The notes below the pieces were generated by a model, which worked only from the letters and a program-made list of their open reading frames with translations, made no database searches and was not told the DNA's origin. Made by a program: the position numbers and the translations under genes. Shown in pieces: positions 14,501-23,509 of a DNA stretch of 64,000 nucleotides. Position 1 is the stretch's first letter. Each line of letters begins with the position of its first letter. The stretch is from the NCBI RefSeq assembly GCF_047663525.1, contig NC_092588.1, positions 48,787,501-48,851,500 on the forward strand. Direction: 5' to 3'. The stretch comes from Anas platyrhynchos. Its lineage: Eukaryota > Chordata > Aves > Anseriformes > Anatidae.

Positions 14501-17500
14501 CCTGTACCAAGTGCCTAGAACACTCCGTGATTCATCTTAACGTGTACAGTAGTTTAACCTCCTATATTTTCTGGAGCATTCTTTCTGGTGGTAATATTTT
14601 TTTGCTTTGTCCATTAAAAAGCTGTGCTTCAAACTGAGCAGCTCTGGTTCCCACAAATATCCATGTAGATTGCAGGATTTCTTGTTTCTGGATACAAGGA
14701 AGCTTTGTCAATTCAAAGTGCTGCTTGTCAAGTTCAAATGTGTTTTGTTTGCACTAAGAGCACACTGCGGGCACATTTCTTTACTTGCGGAGGTGGTTGT
14801 TTTGTGTTCTCTGATGGTTCAGGTGACCTTTCCTAAACCAGTGTTTTCTGCAATGTACTTAGCTATCCTGGTGCTTTCCAGGGCATCAGGGTCATACGTA
14901 GAAAATCAATACTTGTTTCACCCAAGTTGGCAGTACTTCCAGGAGCGTTTCTCCATTCAAGGACAACTAGATCACTTTTTCACCCATGGAGAACTGTCGC
15001 ACTGTCCAGAGCGTCAGAGGTGTTTCCTTCTCTGCTAACAATGGGGCGAGCGTGAAGTCGTGGCAGGCTTCACTACCAGGCTACTTCTACCACTATCCAT
15101 AAGTTCAACTCTGACCTTTCCATGTTTTTTGGTAAACTCTGCAGGCAAGCACAATTGTACACTTGGACCTTCACTTGCTTAAAGTGGCTGCAACTGCAGC
15201 AGTTGTATCAGGGTAGGAGACCCTGCCTCTCATTTAGAAGGGATCAGTGCTCATCATGAAGCTGCACGGGGGTGTGTGTCAGTGTGCTGGTGCCTGGTTC
15301 TGTAGCTGAGACAATGACTTCCTTCCCAATTGTACTGCAGTATGTAAAATAAGGGAGGTAGAACAAGATTGAAGTTTTCATTTCTATAAAATTCCATCTT
15401 ATAATAAAGGTAAATTAATATTGTTTCAACAATGTAGTAAAGTAACTTGTCGCTCTTTCAGGAAAAAATGTGTTGAAATGAGTAGTCGATGGAAAAATGA
15501 ATTTGTGGCTTTGAAAGGACAAAGAAGGTTTAACTGCTTTGATCCATAGATGTGTTTTGCAGAGAGAACAGTAACACCGCAGCTTTGTACTGAAATTTGT
15601 GAATCACAAGTACAGTTTAGAGGACTCACCTGATCCAGTCAACCGAACATCTTAACGTGCCTTTCCCTTCTCTCCATTCATTCTAAGAGTTAATACAGGC
15701 CCTAAAACTTAGCTCCCTTACACAGACATCTCGGTTATAAGTTTGAGGGTGACTGTCTCTGTTTCGGGTCTTCCTGTGCACTTGTTACTCCATATTTAAT
15801 CAGTATTTGTCTTAGCCAGCAAGTCTCTTACTGATACAACCCTGTCTTCAGAACAGGCTTTTTCTGTGGCAGTAAAATGGATCTACACTGTGGATTTCCA
15901 TAAGTTGTCCATGTCTGTTTTTTTCACATCAGCCTCTGAGCTTGTTTAGGTTAGTCTAGCAAGCCTGAATTCATTCCACAGGCGAGAATCTAACATGAGT
16001 TTTTTGAAGAGTCAAATTACAATTCATCTTTCTAATCATAGACATTTAACAGCAACTAATTTTTGTTTCTGAAGTATTCAGTGTCCTTGTTGGCTGGCTG
16101 ATTTGTGTGAGAAGAGCACTGGTTTGTTTGAGGGGCAACTTTTTTTCCTTCCTGTTACATTCTGTTACCTGCAGGCTTTCTTCTGTGTAAAATTTGGTTT
16201 ATGCAAGAAAGTCTTCAGGCCAGTCATAGCTGGGACAATTACCCATTAAGAAAACGATGTAGTAGACCAGTTACTACTGTCTACTACTCATCTTTTATTT
16301 TTCCTTCCATGTTATTTCAGACTACTTCTCAAAAAAAAGGTGAATTTCTTTGTTATAAGGCAGTATGTCTTCTGGGCTGATGGACATAAAATGAATCAAC
16401 TAGTAGATTGCAACTTTGGAGTAAATAACCCTAGATTTTTTTATTTTGAGGGACTGTAAATTTCTCCAATTTCTCCCACCATTCCTTGGCTTCCCTGTAT
16501 CTTTGTAGAAAGTTCTCTTGGACATTCTGAATATTGTAGGAATTGGTTTGGGTGGCCATTTATCTAATGAGAGCTGCCTTGCCTCTAAAGATGTGATGTG
16601 AACCTCCTTGAAAACATTGTCTAGCAATTCTTTTTTTTCTTGATCTGATAGCTCCCTTAATCTACTTCTTTGTTCAAGATGTCTTCGCACAGAATGGTCA
16701 CCGAATACCCTCAGTGTTAGGGGAATGTTTGAAATATGTTCTCCTTGTTTGCAGAAACGGTGGAAGGAGCTCTCTAAGGAGGACCAAGCACCAAGTTCTG
16801 AGCAGTCTCCTCCACACCCAGCCAAAATAACCACAGAGAAGTACAATGGGAACAGCATAGGCCTGGAGAGCAAAGATCAAACGGAGAAAAATACTGACCT
16901 GCCCTCTAAAGTTCAAGATGGAAACATTGAAAGGTAGGTGAAATGAAGAAATAGTTCAGGAGGCAGAGATGTTCTTGAGAGGCTGAATTATTGTCTGTTT
17001 TTCTGATCATAGGAAACCTTCATTATCTTCCTTCAGTACAGGGAAAGGACAGGTGGTATTTGACAGTCTTATTTATTTTTTTAATAAAACAATATATTTC
17101 TTATGATAAAGCTTTATTGTGTAAAGGACAAGAGAAGGAAGAACGTGTGTCAAATTGAAGCAGCTAAATTTCATGCTTGAAAGTATTTTCTTACAGACTG
17201 TCTGTGAATTCCGTTGCACATGTGAATTAGGTCTAAAAATGCCCAACATAATTTGATACTAATGTTTAAATACTATACCAGCTTACCTTCGGAAAAATAC
17301 ATACTTCAGAAGCATGGAGGTTTTAATTACCTACCACTTCCGATGTGGTGCTTGAAATGGTGTTGTGGAAGCCGTACGTCACCCTCCATGCATGTTATAT
17401 TTCTGCCATCGATAGATTTCTGTGGTCTGGTTCTGGCATCTGACTTTGTCTCGCTGTCAAGTTAGCCCGTGTCATGAGCACCAATGCCTCGACTCCTGGG

Positions 17501-20500
17501 CTTACTCTAGCCAAGGTTCCTGCATACAGCTGCATTGGGAACTGCCGTCTGGGTTGCTTTGGGATCTGTGTCACTGGGGTCTGCCTGCGGTACCACAGGC
17601 TGTTGATGCACAGCCAGAGACCGGGACTGGATTGTGCAGAGCTGTGCAAGCACAGGAAGGAACAGTGCCTGTTCCAGAGGACTGCAGCCCCAGCCGGGCT
17701 GCAGACATTCCATGTAGATAGAGTGAAGTTTGGAAATAACAGATGGCTACTAACTTTTATGTCTTTATCAGTGTTTTGAGAAAGAGAAAATTGTTTTGCA
17801 TGTGTCTGAAGGCTGCTCACAAGCACAGAGAGGGGTTATGGGTGTGTGTGGTGTGCGAGTGCTAGGACTGGGACGATCAGAGGCTTTTTCTTGTGGCAGA
17901 TCCATGCTTTTTTAGAGATGGTGAGGATACTTCTGGAGACAGAAATCACAAGAAGGCCCTGGTAGCATAACAGCACATAGCTGATTTCTGCTTAGCTCAC
18001 TTGAGATTTGGTTTCCAAGCTAAGACGAGCACCATGAAAGTCTGCATGTAGACATGAGTAGGTTAGGGTCAGTATATCACTGAGTTCAGTGTGAACTCCG
18101 TAGTGGAGGCACACACTTAAATGTTTACGTGTAATACCCTACACTGCACATACCTGCAGCCTGTGTGCAGTAAATCTCAGCCAGCAAGTGGGGCACTGAT
18201 AGTGAAAGATACAGAGCAATTAAGCTCATTCTATTCCCTGTAAAACACTTACATCTTTGTATATGTTAGCTAATTCACAAGTCTTCACTAAACTGAAACC
18301 ATCTACATTAAATTCTGTTAAAAACAGATTAAAGATTATGTTTGGAAGAAGTTCGTTTTAATATTTGAAAAAGCGTTTTTCCCATTGCATAACTTATTTT
18401 ATTTTTTTTTTCTTTAAGTACTGTCCGAAAACGGCTGCGAGAGGATAGAAAAGCTAACACAGCACAGAAGCTGCAGCAGATGAAGCAGAAGCTAAATGAG
18501 ACTGAAAGAAAAAGAAAAAGGTGGTTATATTGGAAACCTATTCTCGCTAAGATTGGGTTTGGTACACTGATTTTAGTTGGCGCTTATTCTTGCTGGAAAA
18601 TGTATTTTCAAGAACATTCCTTGTAAGTAACAAGTAAGCCTGTCTGCTCCAGCAGCTAATTTTGCTGCAAATGAATGTCCAGGGGTGTGACTTTAAGCAG
18701 TAGACTCCTTACACCTGGAATGGGTACAGACCATTACATACTATAGAGAAGTGATGTAAACTTGATCATATGTCGACATCTCAGGACTTTCCATTGCAGG
18801 TACTTACGAAAACGAACTGCTACCCTCCCAACAAAGTTTTTTGTTTATATAAGCAGGTACAAACCTGCTGCAACTGTTTATACACTTTTAAAAATGGTGA
18901 TCTGCCGGATCTTGAGCAAACCCTGAACCACAGAGGTTTAGCTACTGAAGGCTGTCTGAATTTCAATTTACATGCCTGACATAAGCAATAAACAGTGTTG
19001 TATCATTTACGTTATTAATACAAATAAGTTATCCTTAAATGTGTGTAATGTGTAATGTACCAGTGAGCATAAACATTTTATATTCTTACGACCTAGGATA
19101 AATATATTTTATAATTGCATATTTAATCTTTTTGTAGTTCACTGTACTTCTAAAGGCTCAGTTTGTACAAATTTCTGACCAAAAAGAATTTGATTTTTGA
19201 AACTAAATGTAATTTGTGCATGGAAATAATAGTGCAAGCATTCCCCTTATTTTGACTTTCAGATTTATATGAGCAGCTAGGGGTCTGATGAAGCACTTAC
19301 CAATTTCTACTCTGTTAATTTGCATTCCTTATTTATTTTTTGTAGTTTTCATTATTTAAGTAAGGCTTGGAAATTTGAATTTTTTAAGGCTTTGGAGAAC
19401 TTAGCCCCCACTGAAAAGCATACTGTTAAATTGACAAATGTATTCAGACTTCAGCTACTGTTTGAAGGCCAACGTTGTTAAAGTTCTGACATTCCATTAA
19501 ATGTGAAGCATAACGTTTTGTGTGTCTATAGATTTTAATTGCTATAAAGAATAAAGTCCACTTATCAGTAATATATGTAGAAAGCACAGCAAAGGAAACT
19601 AGTTTGTCTTCCAAGTGTGGTACCGATAGGAAGCGAATGTTGGTAGTATTCTCCTGCAGGCAGTATTTTCAGTTGTGCTAGCCACTTCTGGAGGCTCACA
19701 AATTCTAGAATTGCTTCTCAGGTTGCCTACCTCATTTATTTAAGAGGCATGATGGTAAAAACACTCAAGGACTAATATTTTGAGACTACCTATCCTACAG
19801 TCTTATTAATATTATTGAGTACACCCTTGCCATTACTTGGGCAATAACACTTCCCAAATAGTAACCAAACATGAATCATTTGCTGTACTTCAGGTTGTCC
19901 TCACAGAGATTGTATGTGGCATATGTAGCTTGTTGTCATCCAAGCTGAAACTTAATCATTAGTAGTATTGGACTGCACTTGGAAACCTGGATTTTATTTA
20001 TTCAAGCATTGACTTGTTGAATGACTTCAGAGAAGTTGTTTTCTTGTTCTGTTTTCCCAGTTTGTTTCCTGTTGGGTGAGGTATTTGGGATTGGTTGGGT
20101 TTTTGTTTTGCTTTCTTTGGTGGGTAGGATTTTTTTGTGCTTATTTTTTTGGTCCTTTCATAAAGCACTTTTTGGATTTGTTGCTGAAAAATACTGAGAG
20201 AGACAGATAATTACTTTGCTCCTCCTCCAAAGGATTTAACTTGAAAGGTTCCCAGTATGTTCAAGTTCAGTTGTAACGTACAGGCACGGGGCCCGAACAG
20301 TCTGACGTTAGCTACGCAAAGCTGCGTTGCACATACGCTTTGAAATCCTTGTTTCACAATAGTTAATACTATTTTGGACTGCACTGTTTATATAGTAAAC
20401 AAATGCTTATGTGTCCAGATAAGGAAAAGTGTAGTTTCTTGGAACATACAGTTATGTATTTGGGAAGTCATGTGTCAGTAAAACAAAGATAATTTGTATT

Positions 20501-23176
20501 GTGGCATTACTGGCTGTGTAATTTGCTATTATACAGCTATAATAGCAAAATGACATGCTGATGGCTGTGACGCACTATTGGCAGCCAGCTTACATATTTT
20601 AAGGCACCCATAATTTTGAAAACCACAGGAACTTAGCCAACAACAGGTTTGCTGGAAGATTCTTTTGTTTTATTATTCTTATTTTTAAAATTGGGAAGAT
20701 TTTTTTTTAAAATATTAGCTGTAGCTGACACAGTATAAATTTATGTGCCTTATAAAAGATGTTTTGGTTATGGAAAAAAAATGTGGAATGTAACTAATGC
20801 TTTTATAGCAAAGAAATATTCCAGATTTTATTCAAAATGCTTAAAAGCAGCTATGGAAAAAGTGCAGGCAAAAACTTCGGTGAAAACGTCATTTATGAAC
20901 TTTCTGTCTGCATTAGAAGAATTTTCCTGGGCCACCAACATCATGCAGATACTGAGTTCAACTTGTGTCTTGTCAAGTTGTCCCTTGAAATTTTCCCCGT
21001 TTCCATCTTCTAAAATTTGGCTTTTTTGTTCTTTGAATCCTGAGGAGGCATTCTGCTTTTCTGGGTGAGAGCATGTGAGGCAGGGCCTGAGGGAGCCTTC
21101 TTAGATCATCTGGCTTTCACCTTCCTGATGCAATAAAGTAGAACTAGGATATTTAGCAGTTGATAGGTAAAAATTCAGTTTGGTTGCATCCTTGTAAGGC
21201 TCTTCAAAGTCTAATTGATCTTAATTTAAGAAAAACTAACTAATATAAGTCTAAGACAAAATTGTTTTGACCAGTGAATTGTGCCATGGGAGTAGGAAGG
21301 AAATTAAGCATTAGATCTTGTAGAGTATTCCAGGCAATAATTTGGGTAAAACTCTTCTGCTCCCTCAGTATCTGACTTGGGACAAAATCCTTTAAAAACT
21401 GAACTTGCAGGAGGCTCGCTTTCTGTACTGCCAACTGAGCCCTTGTGATATTTCGTTATTCTGTAGGATTTAACTTTACAGCAGTTGTGCACAACTCGGA
21501 TGTTAAATAAGAACAAATGTGGGCCAAAATGGAAGACCTGTCAATCCCAGTGACCTTTATTTTAGGAAATGCTTAAAGAAAGAGTGAAAATGAAGGAAAC
21601 GCCTTCTGACAACCTACTCCTCCTTCCCTCCAGTTTCTGGCAAGCTGTTGGCTGTTTCTGTGTCACTTCCAAAATGCTGTTGTACTTTGATTCAGAGTGT
21701 TACTGTGTTGGGTTTTTTTCCCCATTTTGGAAATACATCAGTCAAAATACTTGATGCATAGTGAACTTCTTAGAATTTAATTAAAGTGTTTGACTCTCAG
21801 ATGAACACTTCTATACAAATCATGCATGTTTTAGTAAATACCAATTTAAAAAAAATGTTTGGACCTCAGTTGCAAGTAGTTTGCAGGTTTGGAATTAGTC
21901 GTTCAAGTTTTCTGTTTGATTATATCCTTAATGTAGGGATGGTCCACTTGATGTGATGGTACGATTTTGTTTTTCTTGAAATGTGTCAAGTAAGAGACTT
22001 GAATTCATTGTGAAACAGAATTCTGGGAAAAAAAAAAAAAGATTTTATGTAATTAAGTTACTGCAAGGGAAACCTAGCCAATCTTGTTAAATCTTCAGTG
22101 AAACGGTTTACTTGCATCAATTTATATTCCACTGAATAGGGAAAAAGTGCAAATGTGTATGCATGTACGTGTGTTTGGATTGTGCAGGCAATCAGAAAGC
22201 CTGGCTAGCTTTAAGTTTAATGAATGTTAACCAAATTATTTAGTTTGCTCTTTGGCATTATTACGTAAGCCTGACACACTTGATGACTGCACAAGAAACT
22301 AAGTTAATGAATTGATGACAAAAGAGGAAGTCTTCTGCATGGCCAAGTGGCTTAACTGACAGGATGGAAGTTGTGAAGTTGACCTAACTCACGGTAGTCT
22401 TCCTGGGTTTTTTAACCCTGCTGCCCCCCAAAGGTTTAGGTCAGTCTTTCATTTTCATGTATGAAAAATAAATGCGTTCAAAATTGCACCTCTGTCTGAG
22501 TCTTTATTTAAATTGGATAAATACTTGGGAGAAAATTCTACTGTGTTCTAAATTAACAAAGAAACCTGCCGTATAAATCACTGCAGTGTTCGCAGAGCTT
22601 AGAAGCATTTTACCTGTCGCACCCAGGGTGTTTTAGTGCTGTCAATACCATGTTTTTTGTGTGTTCCTTGGCGCATAGCCCTACCTTTGCTAAGAACCAG
22701 ATGTCTAATGTCCGAACGTCTTCCTCGGTACGGGCATGCTTTGCCTAGAAACTGATTTCCATGCCTCTGTGCCGGGAGCGGCCCTACAAAGCTGTGACAG
22801 GTGATGATAGTCTGTTGAGATGCGGCCTTCCGTAGTCCCACTAAGGTCAAAGAAGACTCCTCAGTGCTTGTGGTCGGACGCACAAGTAAGTGGCTTGCTG
22901 GACTGACCTATACTGGAAGCTCTCCAGCAAGTGCGTGCCGTACACTGCAATGTGGAAATCCCCTCTGGAAAGGCGACGGCTTTCCAAGAGTGCTTGCCAC
23001 AGACAAACAGTAACCAATCAGTAGTCACTGCAGGGAGTGCATGAGAAGCTGCCTGGTGTTTTATAGTGAGCTGCCGACCCGTTGTCTGTTCTTGTTTCTT
23101 TTTCCTCGTACTGTGTACTGAATCCGTGACTTTCTTTTGCGTTGTATGTCGTAGGCCGAGACTGACTGACACCTAA
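2479..23176 (+). CDS. PTPN2: PTPN2, T-cell protein tyrosine phosphatase (5' partial, two C-terminal isoforms)
   Basis: Non-receptor tyrosine phosphatase that in mammals dephosphorylates JAK1/3, STATs and receptor kinases. Exons read: 2479-2579, 3268-3366, 4499-4636, 11828-12037, 13611-13769, 16755-16933, 18419-18626 (48-kDa form) or 18419-18520 joined to 23155-23176 (45-kDa form). All junctions are GT-AG and in phase, giving 363 or 335 residues after a split first codon. Visible catalytic parts are the WPD loop (Asp codon 11876-11878), the signature loop [10 protein letters not shown] (Cys codon 11978-11980) and the Q loop QTPDQ in the 13611 exon. The exons for the N-terminal ~54 residues, including the pTyr-recognition loop, lie upstream of the window. 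Remembered human forms have 361 and 333 residues over the same span. The basic C-terminal stretch fits the known nuclear localisation signal. PTP1B (PTPN1) is the nearest alternative, but the C-terminal tails identify PTPN2. Confidence 0.97.
2824..2965. repeat. Short direct and inverted repeats of an ATACTTCT motif
   Basis: Inside the PTPN2 intron 2580-3267 the octamer ATACTTCT recurs about four times, mostly inside a TTTATACTTCTATAC context. Its complement AGAAGTAT also occurs, giving several small potential stems. It looks like local slippage plus inversion, not a known element. Confidence 0.5.
3268..3366 (+). CDS. PTPN2: PTPN2 coding exon (probably exon 4)
   Basis: Acceptor CACACAG, donor GTAAGT, 33 codons. 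It encodes [15 protein letters not shown] and ends in RIVEKES, a core PTP-fold segment essentially identical to the mammalian protein. Confidence 0.96.
4499..4636 (+). CDS. PTPN2: PTPN2 coding exon (probably exon 5)
   Basis: Acceptor AACTTAG after a long T tract, donor GTAAGC, 46 codons. It encodes VKCAQYWP...[16 protein letters not shown]. The stretch after YWPT is one residue longer than the human exon as I remember it. Confidence 0.95.
8029..8134 (+). repeat. Imperfect inverted repeat / hairpin
   Basis: Arms 8029-8063 and 8100-8134 are complementary at 31 of 35 positions, with a 36-nt spacer containing a further short ATACAG/CTGTAT pair. In RNA from either strand this would fold into a long stem-loop of about 106 nt. 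It could be a degenerate terminal-inverted-repeat element or a pre-miRNA-like hairpin. Confidence 0.7.
9810..9850. repeat. T11A13 palindrome flanked by 8-bp direct repeats
   Basis: GGATAAAG at 9810-9817 and 9843-9850 flanks a run of T (9819-9829) directly followed by a run of A (9830-9842). Confidence 0.6.
11828..12037 (+). CDS. PTPN2: PTPN2 catalytic exon (WPD loop and HCX5R loop)
   Basis: Acceptor TTCTAG, donor GTAAGT, 70 codons. It carries TTWPDFGVP (general-acid Asp codon 11876-11878) and [12 protein letters not shown] (nucleophile Cys codon 11978-11980, Arg six residues later). Both catalytic elements are intact, so the enzyme is predicted active. Confidence 0.97.
12540..12942 (+). mobile_element. 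CR1 non-LTR retroposon fragment (3' end)
   Basis: It shows the characteristic bird CR1 3' half in forward orientation: ATGAGGACAGGCTGAGAGA, GGTTGCCCAGAGAGGTTGTG and the terminal GGTCCCTTCCAGCC...ATTCTGTGATT. It lies in a PTPN2 intron (12038-13610) in the same orientation as the gene. Open frames across it are chance frames of the element. Confidence 0.9.
13611..13769 (+). CDS. PTPN2: PTPN2 coding exon with Q loop
   Basis: Acceptor CTTTACAG, donor GTAAAT, 53 codons. It starts [16 protein letters not shown], contains [13 protein letters not shown] (Q loop) and ends [10 protein letters not shown]. It is two residues longer than the human PTPN2 exon as remembered and resembles PTP1B at both ends of the exon. 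Confidence 0.95.
13770..16754 (+). other. PTPN2 intron containing two long unexplained open frames
   Basis: It holds a 143-codon forward open frame at 14607-15038 and a reverse open frame at 16400-16873 whose lower part lies wholly in this intron. Neither is recognised; both are discussed as findings. Otherwise I see nothing specific. Confidence 0.55.
16755..16933 (+). CDS. PTPN2: PTPN2 coding exon, start of C-terminal regulatory tail
   Basis: Acceptor TTTGCAG, donor GTAGGT, 179 nt ending with two bases of a split Ser codon. It begins [10 protein letters not shown], the end of the catalytic domain, then turns into a polar, poorly conserved linker with TEKYNGN as a conserved island. Confidence 0.94.
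16934..18418 (+). other. PTPN2 intron with a GC-rich island
   Basis: Mostly AT-rich, but about 17440-17720 is clearly GC-richer and open in several frames on both strands. One frame is cysteine-rich. I recognise no protein or repeat there. Confidence 0.5.
18419..18626 (+). CDS. PTPN2: PTPN2 last exon of the ER-anchored 48-kDa isoform
   Basis: Acceptor TCTTTAAG. It encodes a strongly basic bipartite stretch ([10 protein letters not shown]... to ERKRKR), then [20 protein letters not shown] and a short tail ending QEHSL before TAA at 18624-18626. The hydrophobic C-terminal segment matches the tail that anchors human TC48 in the ER membrane. An internal donor (AAAAAG followed by GTGGTT) at 18520/18521 produces the other isoform. 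Confidence 0.94.
18627..23154 (+). other. PTPN2 48-kDa 3' UTR and 45-kDa isoform intron
   Basis: This stretch is 3' UTR for one isoform and intron for the other. It is AT-rich with several AATAAA hexamers until about 22.6 kb, then has a modestly GC- and CpG-richer patch (about 22600-23170) leading into the alternative last exon. No coding exon could be supported. Confidence 0.65.
18987..18992 (+). terminator. PTPN2: Candidate poly(A) signal, PTPN2 48-kDa transcript
   Basis: AATAAA 361 nt after the TAA of the membrane-anchored isoform. Further AATAAA hexamers at 19550-19555, 21132-21137 and 22467-22472 could give longer 3' UTRs. Use of any one cannot be decided from sequence. Confidence 0.5.
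23155..23176 (+). CDS. PTPN2: PTPN2 alternative last exon of the nuclear 45-kDa isoform
   Basis: Acceptor ATGTCGTAG before 23155. Joined to the donor at 18520, the reading frame continues ...KRKR-PRLTDT and stops at TAA 23174-23176. PRLTDT is exactly the C-terminus of the mammalian 45-kDa form, which lacks the membrane tail and goes to the nucleus. Only 22 nt are coding, so ordinary ORF scans miss it. The phase across the junction is correct. The upstream pyrimidine tract is modest. Confidence 0.9.
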
Positions 23177-23425
23177 GCCTTCGCGACTTGTGAATATTCT
23201 GCAGCTATAAACTGCAAATTATTGACATGCAAAGCGAGACATGAGCCCCTCTTCGGGAACAAAAGTGGGGTCTGTTAAGTACCAAGAAGACCTCAGTTAT
23301 CTGTTTACAGCGTAAACTACAGCGAGGGGATGAAGAACACCACCAGCATGCTACTTTGCAAAACAAAATAATTTGCTGTCTTGTGTTTTTATAATGCCTG
23401 TATTAATGTAGAAAGATGTAAAAGA

Positions 23426-23431
23426 AATAAA
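23426..23431 (+). terminator. PTPN2: Candidate poly(A) signal, PTPN2 45-kDa transcript
   Basis: AATAAA 250 nt after the TAA of the short isoform, with an ATTAAA variant and GT-rich sequence within the next 100 bases. This is the likely distal end of the gene. Confidence 0.6.
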
Positions 23432-23509
23432 TTAGGAAATATTTTGTTTTGTACTGCCATTCTTATTGTATTTTTATACGTTTTTGGCAGCATTAAATAT
23501 TTTTTTAAA

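Noticed and set aside
22599..23172. Reverse open frames over the PTPN2 alternative last exon
   Set aside because: They reflect the slightly GC-richer patch before the exon; the plus-strand PRLTDT exon explains the only conserved sequence there.
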